This document shows positions 49,699-58,724 of a stretch of DNA of 64,000 nucleotides, piece by piece. Under the pieces are notes generated by a model, which saw only the letters and a program-made list of their open reading frames with translations, was not told where the DNA came from and made no database searches. Position 1 is the stretch's first letter. The number at the start of each line of letters is the position of its first letter. Made by a program: the position numbers and the translations under genes. Source of the stretch: JAENVU01 sp963756815 (GTDB lineage Bacteria > Actinomycetota > Acidimicrobiia > IMCC26256 > JAENVU01); the NCBI GenBank assembly GCA_963756815.1, contig CAVWPR010000016.1:52357-116356 (forward strand), written 5' to 3'.

Positions 49699-50796
49699 AT
49701 GAACCTCCGGACCCGGGTCACGGTCGTATTCGCGACCGCGGCCATCGCGGCCACCACCGCGTTCCCCGCGCTGTCCGGCGCCAGCCCGATCGACGACAAG
49801 CGGCGCCAGGCCGCTGAGCTCCAGAGTCAGATCGACGCCAACGACCACCAGATCGTCACCCTCTCGGAGCAGCTCAACGGGGCGCGCTACCGGATCGCAC
49901 AGTCCGAGGCCGCCATCGCCGACGCGCAGCGCCGCATGGACGCCGCGATCGCCCAGCGCAAGAAGATCCGGGACATCCTCGGCCGCCGAGCCGCCCAGAT
50001 CTACAAGGGCGCCGGCACCAGCACCCCGCTGAGCCAGATGGACGTCTCGAACATCAACGATCTGTCGGCCCGGTCCAAGTACGCCTCGGCCGCCGCCGAC
50101 CACGACAACGTCCTGATCGCCAAGCTCCAGCGCGCCCAGGAGGATCTCGACGCCCGTCGTGCCGACCTCGAGCGCCAGCGGGCCGCGGCCAAGGCCGAGG
50201 AGGCCTCCGCCAACGCGGCGAAGGCGAAGGTGGAGTCGGCCAACCGCGAGAAGGAAGCGCTGAAGGGCCAGATCAGCGGCCAGATCGCCACGCTGATCGC
50301 CCAGGAGCAGCGGGCCAGGGACGCCGCCCAGCAGCGTGCGGCTGCGGCCGGACCGCCCCGGACCACGGGCACCCGAACCGGCAGCAGCAACGGCGGCCGT
50401 TCGAGCATCCCGCCGAACTTCCCGAACGTGCCCGCCCCGACGGGCGGCGCGGCCGCCGCGGTGGCCTTCGCCAAGGCGCAGGTGGGCAAGGGGTACGTGT
50501 ACGCGACCTCGGGCCCGAACACCTACGACTGCTCCGGCCTGACCGCCGCCGCCTGGGCGCACGGAGGCGTCGGCCTCGCCCACTACTCCGGCGCGCAGTA
50601 CCAGGAGACCACCCGCATCGGCGCCGGTGACCTGCAGCCGGGTGACCTCGTCTTCTACGGACCGGGCGGCTCGCAGCACGTCGAGATCTACATCGGCGGC
50701 GGCATGGTCGTCTCGGCCTCGAACCCCTCGAGCGGCGTGAAGCTCGCGGGCGTGCGGTACGGCTCGGCCTCCGGCTACGGCCGCGTCCACGGCTGA
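49699..50796 (+). CDS. secreted NlpC/P60 peptidoglycan hydrolase
   Basis: 365 residues. Signal peptide (VTVVFATAAIAATTAFPALSGA), a long coiled coil (about residues 30-210, rich in Ala/Glu/Gln/Arg) as in RipA-type hydrolases, a short linker, then the NlpC/P60 domain with the catalytic Cys in TYDCSGLTAAAW and His in GGSQHVEIYIGGG. Cleaves D-Glu-diaminopimelate bonds in stem peptides during division or remodelling; the coiled coil usually restrains the enzyme or binds FtsX. ATG 49699. Confidence 0.93.
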   Translation: MNLRTRVTVVFATAAIAATTAFPALSGASPIDDKRRQAAELQSQIDANDHQIVTLSEQLNGARYRIAQSEAAIADAQRRMDAAIAQRKKIRDILGRRAAQIYKGAGTSTPLSQMDVSNINDLSARSKYASAAADHDNVLIAKLQRAQEDLDARRADLERQRAAAKAEEASANAAKAKVESANREKEALKGQISGQIATLIAQEQRARDAAQQRAAAAGPPRTTGTRTGSSNGGRSSIPPNFPNVPAPTGGAAAAVAFAKAQVGKGYVYATSGPNTYDCSGLTAAAWAHGGVGLAHYSGAQYQETTRIGAGDLQPGDLVFYGPGGSQHVEIYIGGGMVVSASNPSSGVKLAGVRYGSASGYGRVHG

Positions 50797-51869
50797 CCGT
50801 CATCGCCACACCCGGCGATCCGGATCTGCGGCTCACCCGGTTCTCGCACGGCGCGGGCTGCGCCTGCAAGCTGTCTCCCGACGATCTCCGCACCGTCCTC
50901 GGGCTGGTGCGCGGCCTCGAGCCACCGGACGACCCCGACCTGATCGTCGGGCTCGACACCGCGGACGACGCCGCGGTCTACCGGGTCCGTGACGACCTCG
51001 CGCTCGTCCTGACGACCGACTTCTTCACCCCGATCGTCGACGACGCGTACGACTGGGGCCGCATCGCCGCCACCAATGCGCTCTCCGACGTCTACGCGAT
51101 GGGGGGCGCTCCGCTCCTCGCGCTCAATCTCGTGGCCTGGCCGCGCGAGGGTCTGCCGTTCGACCTGCTGGCGCGGGTGATCGACGGCGGGGCCGACGTC
51201 GCGCGCGCCGCCGGCGCGCTGATCGCGGGTGGGCACTCGATCGACGATCCCGAGCCGAAGTACGGGCTCGCCGTCGTCGGCACGGTCGAGCCCGACCGCG
51301 TCTGGCGCAACGACGGTGGGCGGCCCGGCGACGTCCTCGTGCTCACCAAGCCCATCGGACTCGGCGTGATCTCGACCGCGGTGAAGCGTGACGGTGCGAG
51401 CCCCGAGCTGCTCGCCACCGCGGTCGAGATCATGACCACGCTGAACGCGGGCGCACGCGACGCGGGTCGGACGCTCGACGACGCCGTGCACGGCGCGACC
51501 GACGTGACCGGCTTCGGGCTGCTCGGCCACCTGGGCGAGCTCGCACGCGGCTCGGGTGTCGGCGCGCGCGTCGAGCGCGACTCGGTCCCGGTCATCGACG
51601 GCGTTCCCGCCCTCGTCCGGGACGGCTTCGTCGCCGGCGGCACCCAGCGGAACCACGCGTTCGTCTCGGGCTTCGTCGACTGGGGCACGACCACGCCGGA
51701 CGAGCAGCTCCTGCTCGCCGACGCCCAGACGTCCGGCGGTCTCCTCTTCGCGGTGGATCCGGATGCCGCGGACGCCCTCGTGGCCGAGCTCGAGCGCCAC
51801 GGCACCCTCGCGGCGGCGCGGATCGGACATCTCACCGCCGACCCTCCCGGATCGGTCGCGATCGTCTGA
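50793..51869 (+). CDS. selD: selenide, water dikinase (SelD)
   Basis: About 358 residues. SHGAGCACKLSP carries the catalytic Cys23 and Lys26 (Cys form, not Sec), followed by LDTADDAAVYRV, TTDFFTPIVDDAYDWGRIAA, LSDVYAMGG and GGHSI, the ATP and metal motifs of SelD. It makes selenophosphate from selenide and ATP for Sec-tRNA or 2-selenouridine. There is no ATG or GTG in frame before the catalytic Cys; CTG at 50793, overlapping the NlpC stop (CTGA), is the only sensible start, unless a base is missing there. No selA, selB or mnmH is in view; see the tRNA-like element at 63.7 kb. Confidence 0.92.
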   Translation: MTVIATPGDPDLRLTRFSHGAGCACKLSPDDLRTVLGLVRGLEPPDDPDLIVGLDTADDAAVYRVRDDLALVLTTDFFTPIVDDAYDWGRIAATNALSDVYAMGGAPLLALNLVAWPREGLPFDLLARVIDGGADVARAAGALIAGGHSIDDPEPKYGLAVVGTVEPDRVWRNDGGRPGDVLVLTKPIGLGVISTAVKRDGASPELLATAVEIMTTLNAGARDAGRTLDDAVHGATDVTGFGLLGHLGELARGSGVGARVERDSVPVIDGVPALVRDGFVAGGTQRNHAFVSGFVDWGTTTPDEQLLLADAQTSGGLLFAVDPDAADALVAELERHGTLAAARIGHLTADPPGSVAIV

Positions 51870-51980
51870 CCACCGGCCACGGAGCGCGCGTTCCGACCAC
51901 CCGGCATCCCCGCTGACCGCGCGAACGGGCGATACCGTCACACCCTGTCCGGGCGGAGCCCATTTCGGGGAGGTCCGCAC

Positions 51981-52801
51981 GTGCCGAAGCGGCTGCAATC
52001 GACGACGACCCGTCGTCGCGTCGTGCTCGGATCCCTCGCCACCCTCGCGATCGCGTTCGGCGCGGCCACGGTCGGCGCCCCCATCGCGGGGGCGGTGCCC
52101 GGTTGGTCGCGCGAGCCGGCGTCGGGCCTCGGCGGCGGCACGGTCGGCGTCGCGTCCTCATCCGCCTCCCGCTGCCGGCTCGTCCAGCCCACCGCGACGA
52201 CACCACCACCACCACGACGCCCGTACCGAGCCGCCCCGGTGGCGCCGGTGCCGACCCTGCGCCTCCGGCCGCACCCGCCGACCCGCCCACGTCCGGCGGC
52301 GACACGGTCCTCGACGGCACCGAGGTCCGGGTCTGGCTCGCTCGCGAGGGCGTCGCGGTCTCGCTCGGCACGCTCCCGGTCACCGAGGGTGGCGCGTGGT
52401 CCGGCAGGTTGACGTTGCCGGGCCCCGACGTCCTGACCCCCGGCGAGTACCAGATGTTCGTGCGGTGCGTGATCGACCGCCCCGAGCTCGCCGGCATGCA
52501 GTCCTTCGACTTCGAGCCGCTCGGCTTCACCGTCGTCGAGGCCCCGCCACCGACGACCGTGGTGGCCCCGCCCGAGCTCGTCCCCCCGATCACCGCCGTG
52601 AACCCCGTCGAGGTGCAGGGGGAGCAGATCACGCGCGCGACGGACCCGGCACCGGCTGCGACCGCGCCGACGCTGCCCAACACCGGCGACGGAACGCTCG
52701 GCGTCGCGCTCGCCGGCATCGGCTCACTGCTCGTCGGTGGCGCCGCGTTGTGGTGGGGGGCCCGTCACGGCCGCCGCCACCCCGCCGAGCTGCTCGACTG
52801 A
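51981..52801 (+). CDS. LPXTG-type wall-anchored surface protein (frameshifted)
   Basis: About 270 residues with a shift in the low-complexity stretch near 52150-52200. GTG 51981 follows GGGGAGG. Signal peptide (GSLATLAIAFGAATVGAPIAGA), a Thr/Pro linker, a beta-rich domain (DTVLDGTEVRVWLAREG to SFDFEPLGF), a Pro-rich stretch and a sorting signal: LPNTG, a hydrophobic helix and a basic tail RHGRR. So it is a sortase substrate; no sortase gene is in this window. The domain is similar in outline to small IPT/Ig-like or CARDB-type modules, but I do not assign it. Confidence 0.8.
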
Positions 52802-52808
52802 AGGGCCG

Positions 52809-53810
52809 CTACGGGATCACGAGCATGCCGAGCTCGGCCTCGAGCTGCGGCCGCGGCTTCGCGCCGAGCGCAGCGCGTTCCATCCGGCCGTTGCGGAACA
52901 GCCCGATGAGAGGGATCGACTGCACCTCGTACTGCTGCGCGAGGGTCGGCTCCTCGTCGATGTTGACCTTCACGACCTTGTAGGAGCCTTCGCGCATCCG
53001 GGCGATCTGCTCGACGATCGGCCCCACCTGCTTGCACGGACCGCACCAGGGCGCCCAGAAGTCGACGATGACCGGCACGTCACTGCGCAGCACCTCGGAC
53101 TCGAAGGTCGCGGCGGTCACGGTCGCGACCGGACCCTCGGGCGGGGGCTCGGGCAGCGCTTCACGCGGCTGCTCGCCGGCGACGACCTGATCCAGCCACG
53201 CGTGGGCGTCGCGCACGCTCTCCAACGCGACCTGGTGACCCATCGGGTACTCCCGGGCGACGACCGGGACGTCGTGCTCGGCCAGAACGCGCGTGAGATC
53301 GCGCGCGGCCCGCACAGGGATCATCGGGTCCTCGGTTCCGTGCTGGACCATGACGGGGATCGAACGCACCGCGTCCCAGTCGACGGCGAGCGCGTCCCAT
53401 CCCGGCGCGAACGGGCTCATCGCGAGCACGCCTGCGGGCCGGACGGCCACACCTCCGCGCAGGGCCACCGCGAGCGCGATCCCCGCGCCCTGCGAGAACC
53501 CGCCGAAGATCGCCTCGGCGCGCGGTAGATCGAGCGACGCGCACTGCTCGTCGATGAACGCGTCGACGAGGTCGACCGCGTCGGCGAACGCGGCCGCATC
53601 CACGCCCTCGGCCGAGATCGGGAACCACGCGTAGCCCGGCGCTCCCGGCGCCGAGTGCGGTGCGCGGGGCATGACCGCGACGAACCGGCCCTCGGGGTCC
53701 AGGTACGGCAGCAGACCGCCGAGATCCTGCTCGTCGGCGCCGTAGCCGTGGAGCAGGATCAGCAGCCGAGTGGCGTCGGAGCCACGGATCACGTTCGAGA
53801 GCAGTGCCAT
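52809..53810 (-). CDS. fusion protein: carboxylesterase/phospholipase domain plus thioredoxin domain
   Basis: 333 residues in one unbroken frame. Residues 1-210 are an alpha/beta hydrolase of the phospholipase/carboxylesterase (YpfH/EstB-like) family: LLHGYGADEQDLGGL, nucleophile Ser106 in GGFSQG, Asp161 in HGTEDPMIP and His192 in MGHQV. Residues 225-330 are a complete thioredoxin: VDFWAPWCGPCKQ with WCGPC at 255-259 and the cis-Pro300 in SIPLIG. A Pro/Glu linker joins them. No signal, so cytoplasmic. The combination suggests hydrolysis of a thioester or ester linked to protein thiols, but that is inference. Confidence 0.92.
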   Translation of the reverse strand: MALLSNVIRGSDATRLLILLHGYGADEQDLGGLLPYLDPEGRFVAVMPRAPHSAPGAPGYAWFPISAEGVDAAAFADAVDLVDAFIDEQCASLDLPRAEAIFGGFSQGAGIALAVALRGGVAVRPAGVLAMSPFAPGWDALAVDWDAVRSIPVMVQHGTEDPMIPVRAARDLTRVLAEHDVPVVAREYPMGHQVALESVRDAHAWLDQVVAGEQPREALPEPPPEGPVATVTAATFESEVLRSDVPVIVDFWAPWCGPCKQVGPIVEQIARMREGSYKVVKVNIDEEPTLAQQYEVQSIPLIGLFRNGRMERAALGAKPRPQLEAELGMLVIP

Positions 53811-53910
53811 CGGGCCTTCCCGGGGACGGCATCATGGATCGGTGCCCGAGGATCGTAGGCCGCGGGCCGAACCTGCCGACCCTCCGCGCCAGCGCCGAAA
53901 CCGACGGGCT

Positions 53911-54339
53911 TCAGCCGCGGGGCGGGCGCGTCCGCATGTGACGGGAGAGGTCCCCCAGCAGGTCCGGGTGGATCGTCCGGGACCGGAACCGCCAGCCGCC
54001 GTCGCGGCGCACGAACTCGTCGTGGTAGCGCCCGACGAGGATCGCCTGGAGCGGGAAGTCGGGCCGGGCCTGAAAGACGGTGAACGAGCACCGGCCGGTC
54101 GCGGTGTCCCCGACCACGTCGACGACCACGTCGCTCATGACGTGGCGGGTGGCGGGCACGCCGTCGTGGAGGACCACGTCGTCGTACGCGGTGCGCACCG
54201 CGTCGGCACCTTCGAGCCGGCGGCTGCCCGAGATCCACGTCGCCTCCCGGAACAGCATCGCGACGCCGTCGAGATCGCCGGCGTCGATCAGCTCGCCGTA
54301 GCTCGAGATCAGCAGCCGGATCGCCTCGGCATCGTCCAT
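53911..54339 (-). CDS. SnoaL-like (NTF2-fold) protein
   Basis: 142 residues. EAIRLLISSYGELIDAGDLDGVAMLF is the standard first helices of the SnoaL_4/aromatic dioxygenase beta-subunit-like fold, followed by RHVMSDVVVDV and YHDEFVRRDGGWRFRSRTI. A Tyr, Asp and His at usual pocket positions suggest an enzyme or a ligand-binding partner of an oxygenase. ATG 54339 chosen; ATG 54369 possible. Divergent from the HAD gene. Confidence 0.82.
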   Translation of the reverse strand: MDDAEAIRLLISSYGELIDAGDLDGVAMLFREATWISGSRRLEGADAVRTAYDDVVLHDGVPATRHVMSDVVVDVVGDTATGRCSFTVFQARPDFPLQAILVGRYHDEFVRRDGGWRFRSRTIHPDLLGDLSRHMRTRPPRG

Positions 54340-54421
54340 GGTCGGCCTCCTCGCCTCCGAGCCGGTCATCGTCCCACCCGGGCCGGAGCGTCGCGTCTGG
54401 CTCCGCTACCGTGCCGCCCCG

Positions 54422-55054
54422 ATGAGGTTCCGCGCGGTGATCTTCGATCTCGGTGGCGTGGTGTTCCCCTCCCCGTTCGATGCGTTCGACGCGTACGAGC
54501 GTGACGCCGGCCTGCCTGAGCGCTTCGTCCGCCAGGTGATCGCCGCGAGCGCCGAGGACGGCGCGTGGGCTCGCTTCGAGCGCTCGGAGCTGAGCTTCGG
54601 CGAGTTCTGCACCGCCCTCGAGGCCGAGTTCGTCGCGGCGGGCGGCTCCGTGGACGCCGCCGCCCTCATGCAGAGCATCACCGTCGGCTTCGCGCCTCGC
54701 CCCGAGATGACGCGTGCGATCGGCCGCCTCCGTGACGAGGGCCTGCGGGTGGGCGCGCTCACCAACAACTGGGCCCGACCCGGCGACCGGACGCTGCGGG
54801 AGCCCGCCGACCTCGGGTTCCACACGGTCGTCGAGTCGGCAGTCGAGGGCATCCGCAAGCCCGACCCGCGCATCTACGCGCTGGTGTGCGAGCGACTCGA
54901 CGTCGTGCCCGACGACTGCGTCTTCCTCGACGACCTCGGCATGAACCTCAAACCGGCACGCGCGATGGGCATGACGACGATCAAGGTCGTCGATCCCACG
55001 GACGCGCTCGTCGAGCTCGGCGAGCACCTCGGCCTCGATCTGGTCGCGGTCTGA
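54422..55054 (+). CDS. HAD-IA family hydrolase
   Basis: 210 residues. Nucleophile Asp in IFDLGGVVF (motif I with Gly at the usual second Asp, as in YihX- and ACAD10-like members), motif II ALTNNW, motif III Lys in GIRKPDPRIY and motif IV VFLDDLGMNL. Probably a phosphatase; ACAD10-type relatives act with acyl-CoA metabolism, in line with the enoyl-CoA hydratase two genes on. Its TGA overlaps the next ATG (TGATG). Confidence 0.9.
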   Translation: MRFRAVIFDLGGVVFPSPFDAFDAYERDAGLPERFVRQVIAASAEDGAWARFERSELSFGEFCTALEAEFVAAGGSVDAAALMQSITVGFAPRPEMTRAIGRLRDEGLRVGALTNNWARPGDRTLREPADLGFHTVVESAVEGIRKPDPRIYALVCERLDVVPDDCVFLDDLGMNLKPARAMGMTTIKVVDPTDALVELGEHLGLDLVAV

Positions 55055-55689
55055 TGGAGCTGCTCGTCATCCGCCACGCCGAACCGGTGCGAGTGACCGC
55101 GGCGGAGTCCGGCGGCGGGCCGGTCGACCCCGAGCTCACCCGACGCGGCCACGACCAGGCCGCCCGGCTCGCCGACTGGCTCGCCGGCGAAGGCGTCGAC
55201 CACGTGACCAGCTCCCCGCTGCGGCGCGCGCGGGAGACCGCGGCGCCGCTCGCTTCGGCCCTCGGCCTCGACGTCGCGATCGACGACCAGCTCTGCGAGT
55301 ACGACGCGAACGCCGACTCCTACATCCCGATCGAGGAGCTGCGGGAGACGAAGGACGAGCGCTGGCAGGCCATGATCGACGGGCGGTGGGAGGACTTCGG
55401 AGGTGAGTCGCCGGAGGTGTTCCGCGCCCGCGTCGTGACCCGACTCGACCAGGTGATCGTCGAGCATCCCGGAGAACGGGTCGCGGTCGTCTGCCACGGC
55501 GGGGTCGTCAACGTGTACCTCGCCGCGCTCCTCGGCATCGACCGCCACCTCTGGTTCGATCCCGGGTACACCTCGATCAGTCGCGTCCGGGCATCGCGGG
55601 CCGGCGCCCGCTCGGTGGGGAGCATCAATGAGCTCGCACACCTCCTCGGGCGTTGGGATCCGATGCCGACCGGAGCGCGGGCGTCGTGA
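55054..55689 (+). CDS. histidine phosphatase (phosphoglycerate mutase-like)
   Basis: 211 residues. RHAEPV at residues 7-12 holds the phospho-accepting His; SSPLRRARETA and the C-terminal VVCHGGVVN hold the second His and Arg residues of the catalytic pocket. Member of the broad-specificity phosphatase branch. Translationally coupled on both sides (TGATG before, GTGA after), so it acts in the HAD and enoyl-CoA hydratase operon. Confidence 0.9.
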   Translation: MELLVIRHAEPVRVTAAESGGGPVDPELTRRGHDQAARLADWLAGEGVDHVTSSPLRRARETAAPLASALGLDVAIDDQLCEYDANADSYIPIEELRETKDERWQAMIDGRWEDFGGESPEVFRARVVTRLDQVIVEHPGERVAVVCHGGVVNVYLAALLGIDRHLWFDPGYTSISRVRASRAGARSVGSINELAHLLGRWDPMPTGARAS

Positions 55690-56444
55690 CCGTCCTCGTC
55701 GAGACGGTCGGGGCCGTCACCGTCGTCACGATCGACCGGCCCGACGCGCGCAACGCGGTCGACCGGCCGACTGCGACGGCGCTCGCCGCGGCCTTCCGCA
55801 CATTCGAGGCCGACGACGAGCAGCGCGTCGCGGTGCTCACCGGCGCCGGCGGCACGTTCTGCGCCGGCGCCGACCTGAAGGCCTTCGGGACCGAGCGGGC
55901 CAACTCCGTGAGCACCGACGGCGACGGCCCGATGGGCCCGACGCGCATGGAGCTGGCGAAGCCCGTCGTCGCCGCGGTGGAGGGTCACGCGGTAGCGGGT
56001 GGGTTGGAGCTCGCGCTCTGGTGCGACCTTCGGGTCGTGGCGAGCGACGCGACGTTCGGCGTGTTCTGTCGCCGATGGGGCGTCCCCCTCATCGACGGCG
56101 GCACCGTGCGGCTGCCGCGACTCATCGGTCACTCGCGCGCGCTCGACCTCATCCTCACCGGGCGCGCGGTCGACGCCGACGAGGCGCTCGCCATCGGGCT
56201 CGCCAACCGCGTCGTCGCACCGCGCACGGCGCGCGACGCGGCCGTCTCACTCGCCTCCGAGATCGCGCGGTTCCCGCAGACGTGCATGCGCCTCGACCGA
56301 CGGTCGTCCTACGAGCAGTGGTCGCTCCCGATCGACGACGCGCTGCGCCACGAGCTCGTCGGTGGACGCGAGGCGATCCGCTCGGGAGAGCTCGCCGTGG
56401 ACCGCTTCGTCGCGGGCGAAGGTCGGCACGGCACCACGGCCTGA
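55686..56444 (+). CDS. enoyl-CoA hydratase/isomerase
   Basis: 252 residues, crotonase fold. GAGGTFCAGADLKAF is the CoA-binding and oxyanion segment, GHAVAGGLELALWCDLR the second. The usual catalytic Glu at the first site (in the GGG/CDLR helix region E) is present in GGLELAL. FCRRWGVPLIDGGTVRLPRLIG is closest to the crotonase group annotated as enoyl-CoA hydratase in actinobacteria. GTG 55686 overlaps the previous stop. Confidence 0.9.
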   Translation: MTVLVETVGAVTVVTIDRPDARNAVDRPTATALAAAFRTFEADDEQRVAVLTGAGGTFCAGADLKAFGTERANSVSTDGDGPMGPTRMELAKPVVAAVEGHAVAGGLELALWCDLRVVASDATFGVFCRRWGVPLIDGGTVRLPRLIGHSRALDLILTGRAVDADEALAIGLANRVVAPRTARDAAVSLASEIARFPQTCMRLDRRSSYEQWSLPIDDALRHELVGGREAIRSGELAVDRFVAGEGRHGTTA

Positions 56445-56580
56445 GGACGTAGGATCGGTCACGGCCGAACACCCGCCACCGACGCCGGGCGCGAGGCAAT
56501 CGATCGCACCGACTGGCGCCCACGAGACCGGCTGGGACTCCCGCTGAGCCCACCGCCACTCGAGGAAGGGAACGAGGAGC

Positions 56581-58131
56581 ATGGCCGCATCCGAAGCAGA
56601 CAAGACGCGCACGGTCGCCGACATCATGAGTCGGCCCGTCGTGACGGTGAGTCCCCACGACAAGATGGCCGAGGCGGCCGGCACCATGCGGGAGCACCGG
56701 GTCGGATCGGTGGTGGCGCTCGACGAGCGTCGCGCCGTCGGCATCCTGACCGAGCGTGACCTCGTCCGGTTCACCGCCTCCGGCGGCGACGCAGGGACGG
56801 CGCTCGTCAGCGAGTGGATGACGGCCGCGCCCGACTCGGTGGGCCCCGACGTCGACGTCGTCGCTGCGTTCGCGAGCCTCTCCGAGCACGGCTACCGCCA
56901 CATCCCCGTGGTGGACGCGGACGAGCTCGTCGGCATCGTCTCGATGCGCGATCTGATGCGCATCGCGCAGATCCAGCCGGCCGAGAACCTCGCGCACGAG
57001 ATCCCCCGCGGGCTCGAGGGCGTGGTCGTCGCCGAGACGGACATCGGCGACGTACGCGGCCTCGAGGGCTTCTACCACTACCGCCAGTACAGCGCCGTCG
57101 ACCTCGCGGAGTCGCGCACGCTCGAGGACGTGTGGCACCTCATGTTCGAGGGGACGCTGCCGTCCCTCGCCGAGCGCGCCGCGTTCGCGGCGCGGGTCGC
57201 GCCACTACGCGCGATCCCCGACCCCGTCGCCGGCGCGCTCCCGGAGGTCGCCCGGCTGGGGACCGAGGCCCCGCCGCTCGACATGCTGCGCACGACCATC
57301 TCGTTGCTCGGCGCGCATCTCGGATTCCGGCCGTCCCTCGACGTGGACGCTGCGCAGCTCAAGGACGACGCGCTGCGGGTCTGCGCCGTGGTGCCGACGC
57401 TCCTCACCTCGATCCACCGACTGCAGCACGGGCTCGAGCCGATCGCTCCCGACCCCGAGCTCGCGTACGCGGCGAACTACCTGTACATGCTCACCGGTAC
57501 GGTGCCGGAGCCGGATCACGCGCGTGCAGTGGAGCAGTACCTCATCTCGACGATCGACCACGGCTTCAACGCGTCGACGTTCACCGCGCGCGTCATCACC
57601 TCCACCGGCGCCGACCTCGCCGCTGCAGTCGTCGGCGCGATCGGCGCGTTGAGCGGACCGCTGCACGGCGGTGCACCGAGCCGCGCGCTCGACATGCTCG
57701 ACGCGATCGGGACGCTCGACAACGCGGAGCCGTGGCTGCGCGCCGCGGTGGAGCGCGGCGACCGGCTGATGGGATTCGGGCACCGCGTGTACAAGACCGA
57801 CGACCCGCGCTCGGTCATGCTGCGCGGCGTCGCCGAGCGGCTCGGCGGCCCGAATGTGGAGCTGGCCGAGCAGATCGAGGCGAAGGCGATCGAGGTGCTG
57901 GCCGAGCTGAAGCCGGGCCGTCGCCTCTACACGAACGTCGAGTTCTACGCCGGCATCGTCATGGACCGCTGCGGGCTGCCGCGCGAGATGTTCACCCCGA
58001 CGTTCGCGTCGAGCCGCGTCATCGGCTGGTGCGCTCACATCCTCGAGCAGGCCGCCGACAACCGCCTCATCCGCCCCAGCGCCCAGTACGTCGGCCCACC
58101 CCCACCCCAACCCCTGCCTCCCCTCCGATGA
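56581..58131 (+). CDS. citrate synthase with N-terminal CBS pair
   Basis: 516 residues, one frame. Two CBS motifs (about residues 10-66 and 75-130, with VGSVVALDERRAVGILTERDL and GYRHIPVVDADELVGIVSMRDL) precede a complete citrate synthase. Catalytic His327 in DHGFNASTF and His362 in LHGGAP are present; the third residue, normally Asp in NVDFY, is Glu454 in NVEFYAG. CBS pairs bind adenosyl compounds, so energy charge could control entry of acetyl-CoA. Could be a citrate or 2-methylcitrate synthase; the Glu makes activity uncertain. ATG 56581 has GGAAGGGAACGAGG upstream. C-terminus is a Pro-rich tail. Confidence 0.92.
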   Translation: MAASEADKTRTVADIMSRPVVTVSPHDKMAEAAGTMREHRVGSVVALDERRAVGILTERDLVRFTASGGDAGTALVSEWMTAAPDSVGPDVDVVAAFASLSEHGYRHIPVVDADELVGIVSMRDLMRIAQIQPAENLAHEIPRGLEGVVVAETDIGDVRGLEGFYHYRQYSAVDLAESRTLEDVWHLMFEGTLPSLAERAAFAARVAPLRAIPDPVAGALPEVARLGTEAPPLDMLRTTISLLGAHLGFRPSLDVDAAQLKDDALRVCAVVPTLLTSIHRLQHGLEPIAPDPELAYAANYLYMLTGTVPEPDHARAVEQYLISTIDHGFNASTFTARVITSTGADLAAAVVGAIGALSGPLHGGAPSRALDMLDAIGTLDNAEPWLRAAVERGDRLMGFGHRVYKTDDPRSVMLRGVAERLGGPNVELAEQIEAKAIEVLAELKPGRRLYTNVEFYAGIVMDRCGLPREMFTPTFASSRVIGWCAHILEQAADNRLIRPSAQYVGPPPPQPLPPLR

Positions 58132-58197
58132 GTCGGCGGGGAGCACCGCACGACGCGGCGGGAGCAGGCAGACGCCGGCGCGACGGTCGACGCGGGG

Positions 58198-58602
58198 TCA
58201 GGCCGAAGGCGTCTGCATCACCCAGAGCGGGAGCGTCGTGCGGTGCTCGCCGCCGACGTAGCACCGCACCTCGACCGCGCCGAACCGCTCGACGGGAACG
58301 TTGCGCAGGTCGAAGGTGATCGGGAGGTTGAGGTTCTCGTTCACCATCAGCTGGGTCTCGCCGAGCTGGATCTCGCCCGCGATCTCCGCGAGCTCGCCGC
58401 CGTCCTCGTCGACGACGACCACCCGCACCTCGTGCGGCCGCTCGGCCTCGAGGCGGTCGAGCTCGAGCACGATCGCGAGGTGCACGCCGAGCGGCGCAGG
58501 GAGCTGCTCCCGATAGCAGCGCGTGATGCCGCCGGAGGACACGAAGAGGAGACCTTCGCGCACCTCCGCGAAGTCGGCGAGCATCGCTGTGGTCACGTCC
58601 AT
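58198..58602 (-). CDS. conserved small protein, DUF6941-like
   Basis: 134 residues. DVTTAMLADFAEVREGLLFVSSGGI and the strand-rich body with ELDRLEAERPHEVRVVVVDEDG look like the DUF6941 family (short beta-sandwich of unknown role). ATG 58602 starts where the family starts. No signal or membrane segment. Function unknown. Confidence 0.68.
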   Translation of the reverse strand: MDVTTAMLADFAEVREGLLFVSSGGITRCYREQLPAPLGVHLAIVLELDRLEAERPHEVRVVVVDEDGGELAEIAGEIQLGETQLMVNENLNLPITFDLRNVPVERFGAVEVRCYVGGEHRTTLPLWVMQTPSA

Positions 58603-58724
58603 CAGCGCCTCAGCGTAGGCGGAGACACCCGCGCGCTCCCGGAGCCGGGCCGATCCGGGCGCCACACCGATCCGATGGTCGCAAAGGGCGTGCCGTCGTG
58701 CGGGCGGGATGCCACACTCGACGC

